41,311 nucleotides of DNA from a bacterium. GTDB lineage: Bacteria > Bacillota > Clostridia > Oscillospirales > Acutalibacteraceae. The position numbers and the translations under genes were made by a program. Below the pieces are notes generated by a model. That model was not told the DNA's origin. It made no database searches and was given only the letters and a program-made list of their open reading frames with translations. Shown here in pieces: positions 34,521 through 41,311 of this stretch; positions within the stretch are counted from its first letter, which is position 1, and each line of letters starts with the position of its first letter. The stretch covers positions 1 to 41,311 of the forward strand of contig JAHLBL010000001.1 in the NCBI GenBank assembly GCA_020625635.1, written 5' to 3'.

Positions 34521-35999
34521 TTACAGAATAATGCACAGCAATCCGTTGCATCCGTTATTAATTATTTTTTCAATCGTCTCCCCTATCTTCGCGCGCGCGT
34601 CGGACGGCATACGGCAAAGCTTGTTATGCAGCCCTTCGTTGACGAGCTCGTGGACGCTCTTTCCGAAAATATCCGACTGCCAGATCTTCGCGGGATCCTC
34701 CTCGAACTCCTTGAGCATATAATTTACAAGCTCCTGGCTCTGCTGCTCGCTTCCGACAATCGGCGTGACCTCCGTCTTTGTATTGACCTTCATCATATGA
34801 ATAGAGGGCGCGGAGGCTCTCAGCCTGATTCCGTATTTGCCCGACTGCTTGATAATCTGCGGCTCCTCGAGGCTCAGTTCCTCGATCGTAGGCGTGACGA
34901 TACCGTAGCCCGTATCCTGAACCTGGCGGTAAGCCTGAGCGATCTTATCAAATTCGCGCTGACTGTTTGAAAGCGTTGTGACGCACTCGAGCAGCGAGCA
35001 CTCGTCGCTTATATCAAGCCCCGTGCGCTCCGAGAGCACCTGATAGAACAGACCTCCCTGTACGGAAACCGATATCGCCGCCTCTCCCTTGCCGAGATTC
35101 AGATCACACAGGCGCGAGAAGTCGATCATATCGCAGTCCGCGATTTCGTTCAGCGCGTCCTGTATCTGGCGGATCTTCTCCACCTTGGCGGCAGATTCCC
35201 TGATCGCCGAGAAAATGCCAGTCTTAATCGGATGATCCGCGGGAAGAGTAACAACCCACTTCGGGATGTCCACGTCAATCTCGCGTATCGGGAATTCAAA
35301 GAGCAGCTGAGCAAGTATGCGCTTGATTTCTGTTTCGTCGAGTTCAAGACAGCTCACGGGGATAACGGGAACCTGATAGGACGCCGCCATCTCCCCAGCG
35401 AGCCTCGCGGCTGATTCAGCGCGTGGGTTCACAGTATTGAGGAGCACGATAAACGGCTTGTTTATCGACTTTAGCTCGTCTATAACGCGCTTCTCCGCTG
35501 CCGCGTATTCCTCGCGCGGCAAATCGGTAATAGAGCCGTCGGTCGTCACAACAAGACCGATCGTGCTGTGGTCGGTGATAACCTTCTTTGTGCCAAGCTC
35601 CGCCGCCTGTTCAAACGGGATCTCGTCGTCAAACCACGGCGTTTTCACCATTCGGGGAGTGTCCTCCTCTATATAGCCGAGCGCGCTGTCCACGATATAG
35701 CCTACGCAGTCAACCATCCTCACCTTCAGGTTAGCCTTATCGGCGAGGGTTATCTCGACAGCCTCCTCGGGAATGAATTTCGGCTCGGTAGTCATTATTG
35801 TTCGTCCGCCCGACGACTGCGGCAGCTCGTCAACGGTTCTGGCGTATACGCCCTCGTCGTTGATATTCGGCAGGACGATAGTGTCCATAAACTGTTTTAT
35901 AAACGTGCTCTTGCCCGAACGGACAGGTCCGACAACGCCTATATATACATCGCCGTCGGTGCGGCGTGAGATATCTTTGTATACTGACTTTTCTTCCAT
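34521..35999 (-). CDS. spoIVA: Stage IV sporulation protein A, coat basement ATPase
   Basis: Polymerising ATPase that forms the basement layer of the spore coat on the outer forespore membrane, recruited there by SpoVM. From ATG 35999 the protein is 492 residues, the same length as the B. subtilis protein. The P-loop GPVRSGKS is at about 24-31. The C-terminal block EGLHNKLCRMPSDAR and the final residues NGLLCIIL are hallmark SpoIVA. I preferred ATG 35999 over upstream ATGs because AAAGG lies 11 bases before it. The sipL gene precedes it by 85 bases, and together they are probably one mother-cell transcript. Confidence 0.97.
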   Translation of the reverse strand: MEEKSVYKDISRRTDGDVYIGVVGPVRSGKSTFIKQFMDTIVLPNINDEGVYARTVDELPQSSGGRTIMTTEPKFIPEEAVEITLADKANLKVRMVDCVGYIVDSALGYIEEDTPRMVKTPWFDDEIPFEQAAELGTKKVITDHSTIGLVVTTDGSITDLPREEYAAAEKRVIDELKSINKPFIVLLNTVNPRAESAARLAGEMAASYQVPVIPVSCLELDETEIKRILAQLLFEFPIREIDVDIPKWVVTLPADHPIKTGIFSAIRESAAKVEKIRQIQDALNEIADCDMIDFSRLCDLNLGKGEAAISVSVQGGLFYQVLSERTGLDISDECSLLECVTTLSNSQREFDKIAQAYRQVQDTGYGIVTPTIEELSLEEPQIIKQSGKYGIRLRASAPSIHMMKVNTKTEVTPIVGSEQQSQELVNYMLKEFEEDPAKIWQSDIFGKSVHELVNEGLHNKLCRMPSDARAKIGETIEKIINNGCNGLLCIIL

Positions 36000-36084
36000 A
36001 ATAATCATAACCTTTCCGCCCACATTATGTTTGCCTTTCTCTGTCGTGGGCTGACAGACCGTTGAGCCGACATATAAAGCCTGC

Positions 36085-37608
36085 TCACGCCGTCGGAATC
36101 AGCAGCATCCGCGGTGCGGACAGCACATCCTCCGCAAGCTCGTTTTCTCTCGCGACGGAGCTGACCGAAATATTGTAAAATTTCGCGATATCCCAAATCC
36201 GCTCTCCCTCATCCGCGTAGTAGAGTATCAGCGCGCAGGGCTTACGGGTGAGCTTCGCGCTCTCGTCAGCGGTGACCGCCGTAACGGCGCTGAGCTGTCT
36301 TGTCTCACAGACAGTGACACAGTAACGCAGCTCGAGGCGTATTTCAACGGTGTTGTTCTCGCCCATTCTGTAGCTCAGACTCACAACCGACACAGAACAG
36401 CTTTCGACGTTTTCAAAATCCTGCTCCGTGATGATCTCACGCGAAATCTCCTTTGAACGCTCGAGATAAACGAGCTCTCCGTCAGCATTTCTGCCGAGTA
36501 TCTGTACCGACATTCTCGCCCCGAGAGTTATCGACTTTTCACCGAGTGAGGGCGTCAGCGGCACAACGTCGGCGCGTATATCTATTATCTCGCCGAGCTC
36601 AAGATCGTCGAGCGTGTCCTTATGTATGAACGTATCGCTGAGCACGGACGTGTTGAACGGGACCTTGATCTGCGAAAGCTCGGGAACCACCGCCAGCTCC
36701 GTGCTGTAAGCGTCAAGGATAACGGTCACGTTTTTCCGTGAATAAGCGGTCACGAGCGCGTTCAGCCGAGCCTCAACATCGACGATCGGGCTCTCGGACA
36801 TAATGTCGTTTTTAAGTCTTATTTCGTAGGAGAGCACGCTCAGAACGGGACAGACCTCGCTCTCCTCGGTAAGCCCGCGGCAGTCGATAACCTCCGTAAA
36901 CGGGATCGTATAATCGAGTGTTTCGACAGAACCGCTGTCGGGAGCGGAAAGATAGAGCATATGCACGGCGAGCTCGCCGTTGAGCATAAGCTTATCGGGA
37001 ATGAGCTTGAAGCCCGTCACATCGGCGCGGACGCTGCTGTCGAGCACGACCGCGACCGAGGGCTTGTTGGTTACCTTGATACCGTCACCCGCGGTGAACT
37101 GCTCGCTGCAAAACGCGCTGAGCGAGCTTGCGGGGATCTCCGAGGTGTTGTACTCAAGCGCGCTCTCCTCACAGGGCGAACACAGCTCGACGGGACAGCT
37201 CTGCAGCACTCTCGCGTACAGCGAAAAAGCCCCGTGAACGGTCAGCCGTCTCTGGGACAGCGCGCGGCAGTTGACATATTCGGGCTTTGTATACGTATCG
37301 AGGGCATAGCACTCGGGCGTGTCCTTCACGGGAAAAGCGACGCTGTAAGGCACGGTCTGCTCACAAACGCGCAGACCGCCCGACGCGTCGGTGTAAAGTA
37401 TCGTGACGACGGTTGCGCCGTCGACAGTGAGCTGACCACCGCTCAGCGCTCTGTTGTATATTTTCGGTGTGATCTTACATTTAAGGATTTTCTCGATATC
37501 GGGACAGTAATCGGGCAGTGTAAAGTCAATATCGACAGGCTGCTCGGAAACTGTGTCGGGCTGAGCGCACAGTGTCCCAAGCGGGATTTTGTTCAGGGTA
37601 AATTCCAT
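36085..37608 (-). CDS. sipL: SipL-type SpoIVA-interacting coat protein (DUF3794 + LysM)
   Basis: Clostridial functional counterpart of SpoVID that binds SpoIVA and drives coat encasement. It has 507 residues. The N-terminal DUF3794 pattern FTLPDYCPDIEKILKCKI is explicit, and a second DUF3794-like repeat follows (about 170-430). A C-terminal LysM domain starts near DEGERIWDIAKFYNISVSSV. In C. difficile the LysM domain of SipL contacts SpoIVA. AAGGAGAG precedes the ATG by 8 bases. Adjacent spoIVA and an upstream sigma-E promoter support the role. Confidence 0.93.
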   Translation of the reverse strand: MEFTLNKIPLGTLCAQPDTVSEQPVDIDFTLPDYCPDIEKILKCKITPKIYNRALSGGQLTVDGATVVTILYTDASGGLRVCEQTVPYSVAFPVKDTPECYALDTYTKPEYVNCRALSQRRLTVHGAFSLYARVLQSCPVELCSPCEESALEYNTSEIPASSLSAFCSEQFTAGDGIKVTNKPSVAVVLDSSVRADVTGFKLIPDKLMLNGELAVHMLYLSAPDSGSVETLDYTIPFTEVIDCRGLTEESEVCPVLSVLSYEIRLKNDIMSESPIVDVEARLNALVTAYSRKNVTVILDAYSTELAVVPELSQIKVPFNTSVLSDTFIHKDTLDDLELGEIIDIRADVVPLTPSLGEKSITLGARMSVQILGRNADGELVYLERSKEISREIITEQDFENVESCSVSVVSLSYRMGENNTVEIRLELRYCVTVCETRQLSAVTAVTADESAKLTRKPCALILYYADEGERIWDIAKFYNISVSSVARENELAEDVLSAPRMLLIPTA

Positions 37609-37637
37609 AGTGTTTTCTCTCCTTTTCGGTGCTGGTA

Positions 37638-37667
37638 AATGTATATGCGAGGGATCGGAGAATATGA
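37638..37667 (-). promoter_or_regulatory. Sigma-E-type (mother cell) promoter of sipL-spoIVA
   Basis: Minus-strand TCATATT (37661-37667) fits the -35 consensus KMATATT fully, and TATACATT (37638-37645) fits CATACAHT at 7 of 8, with a 15-base spacer. It is 30 bases upstream of the sipL ATG. Confidence 0.75.
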
Positions 37668-37689
37668 CAGTTTAAGCTTCGGAAAGGAC

Positions 37690-37709
37690 AAAAAGCGCCG
37701 CTCAGCGCT
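37690..37709 (-). terminator. Small terminator-like hairpin upstream of the sipL promoter
   Basis: AGCGC and GCGCT pair around a 6-base loop, followed on the minus strand by TTTTTG. It follows a promoter-like TTGACT/TATTAT pair at 37721-37749 by only about 12 bases. Confidence 0.45.
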
Positions 37710-37766
37710 CTATCCCTCCAATAATAACCGTGCAAAACGGCGGAGTCAAACAGTTCCCTACGAAGG

Positions 37767-37810
37767 AAAAAACAGTCTGGCAGACGGCTGCAAAAAACAA
37801 CCCGTCTGCC
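37767..37810 (-). terminator. Second hairpin downstream of the dockerin gene
   Basis: GGCAGACGG and CCGTCTGCC form a perfect 9-bp stem with a 14-base loop; on the minus strand a run of six T follows after a 5-base gap. The 319-base stretch 37609-37927 holds no gene, only this hairpin, two others and the promoters described. Confidence 0.55.
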
Positions 37811-37869
37811 CGAAAATAGCTTTTATTATTTTCAACTTTGCGCGACTTATTATCACTGTTCAATCGCAC

Positions 37870-37905
37870 AAAAACGGGACAGCTCTTTAAGCTTGAGCTG
37901 TCCCG
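37870..37905 (-). terminator. Intrinsic terminator of the dockerin gene
   Basis: CGGGACAGCTC and GAGCTGTCCCG (11-bp perfect stem, 9-base loop) followed by TTTTTG on the minus strand, 22 bases past the stop codon. Confidence 0.92.
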
Positions 37906-37927
37906 CTGATATCGTTTTAAATTGTGC

Positions 37928-39245
37928 TTACGCGATTCCCGCGATAAACTTCTGGATCGCCGTGCAGTCCTTGATCGTTACACGCGTGTCGCCGTCATAA
38001 TCGGCGAGCTTCTTCTGCTCTTCGTCGAGCTCGGAGATAGACGCGATGCTCTTCTGGATCTCGGTGCAGTCCTTGATGTTGACCTTTCCGCTGCGGTCTA
38101 CGTCGCCTAACTCATACTTGGGAGCGGGCTCTGTTTCCGTTACGGTTTCGGTCTCTGTCTCAGTCTCGGTCTCTGTCTCTGTAACCGTCTCGGTTTCAGG
38201 CTCGACTATAACTACGCTGCCGTCCGACTTACCGATTCTCGCGAGGGGAGCGGTAATCTCGTCAACGTCGTCCTTCTCGTGAGAGGTACTGGGATCCGCG
38301 GTGTAATTGCCCTTTACATTATCAACCATGCTGAGGTCAAAGGGGCAGCAGTCGAGAGCGGATTCGCCTCTGCCGCAGAGAGTCATAGCGCCGATACCCT
38401 TTGAGGTCAGCTGGCTCGCTGTAATTCCAAGAACAGAGAGCGGGATCTTCATCTCATAGAAGCTGTCGTACTTGGTATTATGTACGCCCTTGCTTCCCTT
38501 ATATGTCTTATAATCAACCCAGTCAGCGCTGTCGGAGCAAACATCATCGGGCGACTGAGAATCGTTAAGTCCCCAGATGCTGCTGCCTACGTTGCCGTCA
38601 TACATCTTGTACTCAATGCCCTCGGATTTGAACAATTTGCAGTTAGTTTTATAGTCGGAGTTACCCGAGGCATCGGCGGCTGTGAAGTGTCCGGGATCAC
38701 CCGAACCAGCCTTTGTGCTCATATAGAACAGGTGGTCAACGTGGGTTTTGTAGTCGATTTTATCGCCCCAGATATAATCACCGCTTCTTTACCTTACCTG
38801 TCATACCGGGTGAGGAGGGGTTTACGCTGAGAGCGAGAATGAGGTGCAGATCGCCCATCTTACCGCCGTCCATCAGCGAAGCGTCGCCCGCGTTCTGCCA
38901 TGTATCTGTAGTATTGACGTACTGCATACCGATATAGAGGTTCTTATCATCCCACGCGGCATAAAGTCCAGCGGCGTCGATAAGGCAGTTTTCGTGAGCG
39001 CCCTTCCAGTGGTTGGCAACGTCCCACGCGCCTGTTGTAGCGATCTTCATATCATCGGACCAGTCGCTGCCGTCACCGTCGATAGTGATCGTCTTCTTAA
39101 CGCCGACCTTACCGCCGGGGTTGGTAGCGTAATACTTCGCGAGCTTATCGCCTGCCGCCGATGTTGAAATAACACCCTCGGCAACACACGAAGCAACAAG
39201 AATCAGCACAAGAATAAGCGATGAAAGCTTCTTTGGAAATTTCAT
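37928..39245 (-). pseudogene. Frameshifted secreted protein with CBM9-like domain and type I dockerin
   Basis: Two open frames join into one protein of about 438 residues if one base is removed near 38782-38792. The first frame starts at ATG 39245 (AAGGAG 7 bases upstream) with a signal peptide (LSSLILVLILVASCVAEG). Next is a domain resembling CBM9/DOMON-like sugar-binding folds (ITIDGDGSDWSDD, LYAAWDDKNLYIGMQY), ending in the wrong frame at GKVKKR-stop. The other frame continues RSGDYIWGDKIDYKTH and carries the rest of the domain and a Thr-Glu repeat linker. It ends in a dockerin with two calcium loops, DVDRSGKVNIKD and DYDGDTRVTIKD. No catalytic domain is evident. It is expected to bind a cohesin on a cellulosome scaffold encoded elsewhere. 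Either a true pseudogene or a sequencing error; promoter, terminator and reading frames are otherwise intact. Confidence 0.85.
38120..38200 (-). repeat. Hexanucleotide repeat encoding a Thr-Glu linker
   Basis: Degenerate 6-base units (ACAGAG/ACCGAG) encode about ten Thr-Glu pairs broken by two Val residues. It forms the flexible linker before the dockerin. Such repeats change copy number without shifting frame. Confidence 0.85.
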
Positions 39246-39296
39246 TTCAAAACTCCTTTTTAAAGATTTGGAGAATCTTTCCCCCAATTATGTTTT

Positions 39297-39325
39297 ATTA
39301 TACAACAAGAGGACAGTTATATCAA
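39297..39325 (-). promoter_or_regulatory. Sigma-A promoter of the dockerin gene
   Basis: Minus-strand TTGATA (39320-39325, 5 of 6) and TATAAT (39297-39302) with a 17-base spacer. A small AAAGATT/AATCTTT hairpin lies in the leader just before the ribosome-binding site. Confidence 0.82.
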
Positions 39326-39337
39326 CACAAAAAACAC

Positions 39338-39376
39338 CGCACACACAAAAATCAGCATTTTGCATATGCGGTATCT
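39338..39376 (-). terminator. Terminator after spoVM
   Basis: ACCGCA and TGCGGT pair across a long AT-rich loop, followed on the minus strand by GTTTTTTG. It separates the spoVM unit from the dockerin promoter. Confidence 0.6.
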
Positions 39377-39407
39377 TTTTTACAATTTTTATTTGTTTAT
39401 TATTTGT

Positions 39408-39503
39408 TCAGTATTCCGCAATGCGCGGTAATTTCGGTATTCCGAATATTTTCCTGAGGAAAAAGGATATGAACTTCGGGTTTTCGATAAGTACAACTTT
39501 CAT
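39408..39503 (-). CDS. spoVM: SpoVM, amphipathic forespore-membrane anchor peptide
   Basis: This 31-residue peptide begins MKVVLIENPKF and continues ISFFLRKIFGIPK. B. subtilis SpoVM (26 residues, MKFYTIKLPKFLGGIVRAML...) aligns without gaps, with identities at Met1, Lys2, Ile6, Pro9, Lys10, Phe11, Arg17 and Gly21, the residues that shape its amphipathic helix. SpoVM sits on the positively curved forespore membrane and recruits SpoIVA. GGAGG lies 5 bases before the ATG at 39503, and the ATG overlaps the stop of the upstream small gene (ATGA). Too short for routine gene calling. Neighbouring spoIVA and sipL support the call. The 5 extra C-terminal residues are poorly conserved. Confidence 0.88.
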   Translation of the reverse strand: MKVVLIENPKFISFFLRKIFGIPKLPRIAEY

Positions 39504-39649
39504 AACTGCCTCCTGCAAAGCGATATCGCCAGTAGTATTACGGTGACAAGTGAAATTATCAGCACCCACCTGCACGGCAGAACCGTCGCGAGCAGCAGCC
39601 CCAGTCCAAACGCGAGCGCCACGGAAATCTGATGTCGATAAGTTATCAT
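39500..39649 (-). CDS. Small single-span membrane protein coupled to spoVM
   Basis: This 49-residue protein has one or two hydrophobic stretches: VALAFGLGLLLATVLP (about 10-25) and VLIISLVTVILLAISL (29-44), with a basic end CRRQL. I do not recognise a named family. GGGGTG lies 5 bases before ATG 39649, and its stop overlaps the spoVM ATG, so the two are translationally coupled. Expected to sit in the same mother-cell membranes and be expressed at the same time as SpoVM. A sigma-E-like -10 (CACACATT, 39685-39692) lies upstream, but no matching -35. Confidence 0.75.
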   Translation of the reverse strand: MITYRHQISVALAFGLGLLLATVLPCRWVLIISLVTVILLAISLCRRQL

Positions 39650-39743
39650 TTAATCACCCCTTAACAGGGTACGCACAGGAGCGTAATGTGTGAATAAAAG
39701 TTATTCCCAAAGGCTCTCTGCGCCGAACCGCTCCCCGGAAATA

Positions 39744-39772
39744 TTGACATTCCCGTTTCCCGATACTATAAT
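39744..39772 (+). promoter_or_regulatory. Consensus sigma-A promoter of the pseudouridine synthase gene
   Basis: TTGACA (39744-39749) and TATAAT (39767-39772), both 6 of 6, with a 17-base spacer. The -10 ends 6 bases before the ATG at 39779, so the predicted transcript starts at or very near the start codon. Confidence 0.85.
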
Positions 39773-39778
39773 AGCCCT

Positions 39779-40714
39779 ATGAGACAGATTACCATTAACG
39801 AAAACGACGCAGGTCAGCGCCTCGACAAATTCCTTTCCAAGCGGTTCAGGACGATGCCGAAGTCGCTGATGTACAAATACATACGCACCAAATACATCAA
39901 GCTCAACGGCAAAAAGTGCGACAAAAGCGATTTTGTCAGGGCGGGTGATGTTCTGACGCTTTATATTAAGGACGAGTTCTTCGAGGAGAGCGAACAGAAA
40001 AACTATGAATTCCTTAAAGCGCCCGACAAGCTCGACATCGTGTACGAGGACGAAAATCTGATTCTGCTCGACAAGAAGCCGGGGCTGATAGTCCATCAGG
40101 ACAAGAGCTATCACTTCGACAGTCTCGTTATGCGCGTACAGCACTACCTGTACAACAAAGGCGAGTACGACCCGGAACAGGAAAAGTCCTTCTCCCCCGC
40201 TCTCGTAAACCGCATCGACAGAAACACGGGCGGTATCGTTATAGCCGCCAAAAACGCCGAGAGCCTGCGGATCCTCAACGAAAAGCTACGCACGAGAGAG
40301 ATCGAGAAGTACTATCTCTGTCTGGTGTGCGGCACTCCCAAACGCAAGACCGCGGTGCTTAAGGACTGGCTGAAAAAGAACAACAGCACAAACACGGTCA
40401 CCGTGTCGCGCAAGCCGTCCGACGGAGCAAAGGAGATAATAACCGAGTACCGCGTGCTCGAAAGCCGCGGCGACGTGTCGCTCTGCGAGGTGCTGCTCCA
40501 TACGGGCAGGACGCATCAAATCAGGGCGCATATGGCTTTTATCGGTCATCCGCTCGTGGGCGACAGCAAGTACGGAAAAAACAAGAAGAATTTTATAAGC
40601 GGAAAGTATCAGGCGCTCTACTCCTATAAGCTGAAATTCGCGTTTAAGGACGACTCGGGCAGGCTCGGCTATCTTAACGGCAGAGAGTTCGAGGTCAGGG
40701 ACGTTGGGTTTTAA
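39779..40714 (+). CDS. RluA-family 23S rRNA pseudouridine synthase
   Basis: Isomerises uridine to pseudouridine in structured RNA. An S4-like RNA-binding domain lies at about 12-65 (GQRLDKFLSKRF), and the catalytic motif NRIDRNTGG holds the active aspartate. GRTHQIRAHMAFIGHPLVGDSKYG is the conserved C-terminal block. Length 311. The RluC/RluD subgroup is likely, but the exact uridine is not evident. No Shine-Dalgarno precedes the ATG, and no alternative start lies before the S4 domain. Confidence 0.93.
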   Translation: MRQITINENDAGQRLDKFLSKRFRTMPKSLMYKYIRTKYIKLNGKKCDKSDFVRAGDVLTLYIKDEFFEESEQKNYEFLKAPDKLDIVYEDENLILLDKKPGLIVHQDKSYHFDSLVMRVQHYLYNKGEYDPEQEKSFSPALVNRIDRNTGGIVIAAKNAESLRILNEKLRTREIEKYYLCLVCGTPKRKTAVLKDWLKKNNSTNTVTVSRKPSDGAKEIITEYRVLESRGDVSLCEVLLHTGRTHQIRAHMAFIGHPLVGDSKYGKNKKNFISGKYQALYSYKLKFAFKDDSGRLGYLNGREFEVRDVGF

Positions 40715-40756
40715 ATCCCGATCGCTATTTAATTCCGTAAATAACAGCAATAACAT

Positions 40757-40801
40757 GGTCGGACAGATAAGGTTTTTCAACCTGTCTGCCCGACCGTTTT
40801 T
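40757..40801 (+). terminator. Intrinsic terminator of the pseudouridine synthase gene
   Basis: GGTCGG-CAGA-GGTT pairs with AACC-GTCTG-CCGACC around a short loop with small mismatches, followed by GTTTTTAT. It lies about 40 bases past the stop codon. Confidence 0.8.
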
Positions 40802-40816
40802 ATATTCTATTTATTA

Positions 40817-41311
40817 TCATTCCACTGTCATAGGCACGCCTACAACTTTTATTTCCGTTAACGAATTATAAGGTGCTGCCTCATAGGCGGCAGGTTCCGT
40901 TGTCGGTACGGAGAACGAGGTCTCTAAGGTGTTGCCGAGTAATGTTCTGCCTTCCTCACTCAGGCTGTAAACGCGGACGCCGTCGATCGCGTCGGAGGTT
41001 GTCCAGCTCAGAAGAGTTGCGTCCTCGACCTGCTCGGAGGTCAGCGTATCAAGTCCCGTCTGACCGCGCAGGACTTTATATTTCTTATCGGAATCGCCCT
41101 TTGCGCGGATCGTAACCTCTTCGCCCGTGACGTTCTTATTTTCATAGATCTCAGCGGCTACGTTGGCGAACGACAGCTTTACATCGGGCATAGTGCTCGG
41201 GCACGAGAACATATTGCCTGTGACGAGAATCGTTTTCTCGACCGTCTTGTCTGGATCGTTAGTTCCGACGTAGTAAATGCACTCGGTCTCTACCGAGGAA
41301 AGGCTGTTGTC
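40817..41311 (-). CDS. Unrecognised protein, N-terminal part outside window
   Basis: An open frame of 164 residues enters from the right edge and ends at a stop at 40817. I do not recognise the family. It is rich in Thr, Glu, Ser and Val, suggests beta structure (for example LSWTTSDAIDGVRVYSLSEE), has three cysteines near its visible start and no membrane segment. An internal ATG at 41212 exists, but the frame continues upstream and lacks a ribosome-binding site there, so the gene is probably larger. A secreted or surface role is possible but not shown. Confidence 0.6.
   Translation of the reverse strand, partial: DNSLSSVETECIYYVGTNDPDKTVEKTILVTGNMFSCPSTMPDVKLSFANVAAEIYENKNVTGEEVTIRAKGDSDKKYKVLRGQTGLDTLTSEQVEDATLLSWTTSDAIDGVRVYSLSEEGRTLLGNTLETSFSVPTTEPAAYEAAPYNSLTEIKVVGVPMTVE

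Noticed and set aside
37639..37890. An 83-codon plus-strand frame between sipL and the dockerin gene
   Set aside because: It runs through promoter and terminator hairpins, has no ribosome-binding site and no family likeness.
38775..38800. Programmed +1 frameshift in the dockerin gene (CGG TGA context, like prfB)
   Set aside because: No slippery codon that allows good re-pairing and no spaced Shine-Dalgarno element; a simple indel is the plainer explanation.

Overview
The window reads as chromosomal DNA of a strictly anaerobic, spore-forming Clostridia member, most like Ruminococcus/Oscillospiraceae. The reasons are a spore-assembly gene set (spoIVA, sipL, spoVM, gerA-type genes), a dockerin-bearing secreted protein (a cellulosome hallmark), Na+-pumping decarboxylase subunits, consensus sigma-A promoters, and gene orders shared with Bacillus/Clostridium. 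I saw no tRNA, rRNA, CRISPR array, prophage or insertion sequence.

Left region (1-3381, minus strand): a promoter drives a zinc-ribbon protein, a SpoVB/MurJ-type flippase, MazG and HU (cut by the left edge). Next comes an almost gapless minus-strand array from hprK (20757) to hemZ (3394). Its order is hprK-murB-rapZ-whiA-xseB-ispA-dxs-tlyA-nadK-argR-recN-recJ-relA-dtd-MBL hydrolase-hemZ. It joins carbon-catabolite signalling, wall precursor synthesis, isoprenoid synthesis, NADP supply, DNA repair and (p)ppGpp control. Many neighbours overlap by a few bases.

Middle region (20.9-32.5 kb): a gerA-type germinant receptor pair (A and B, no C) diverges from a DUF421-DUF4363 pair. A Zn/Mn-type ABC importer (znuA-C-B) runs convergent with that pair. 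After these come secD-secF, a MocR-type aminotransferase, and a bacterial tyrosine kinase with its Wzz-like membrane partner.

Right region (32.6-41.3 kb): oadG-oadB, then a sporulation morphogenesis block, sipL-spoIVA, behind a good sigma-E promoter match. A CBM9-like/dockerin gene broken by a one-base frameshift follows. Next to it lie two very small genes: a 49-residue membrane protein and, translationally coupled to it, a 31-residue peptide that aligns position by position with SpoVM. SpoVM, SpoIVA and SipL are the basement-layer machinery that anchors the spore coat to the forespore membrane, so three of its parts lie within about 5 kb. An RluA-family pseudouridine synthase with an apparently leaderless mRNA and an unrecognised partial gene close the window.

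Non-coding signals worth attention are a 15-bp inverted repeat on the secD promoter, a 14-bp inverted repeat linking the oadG promoter spacer to its ribosome-binding site, and a znu terminator embedded in an opposing coding sequence.
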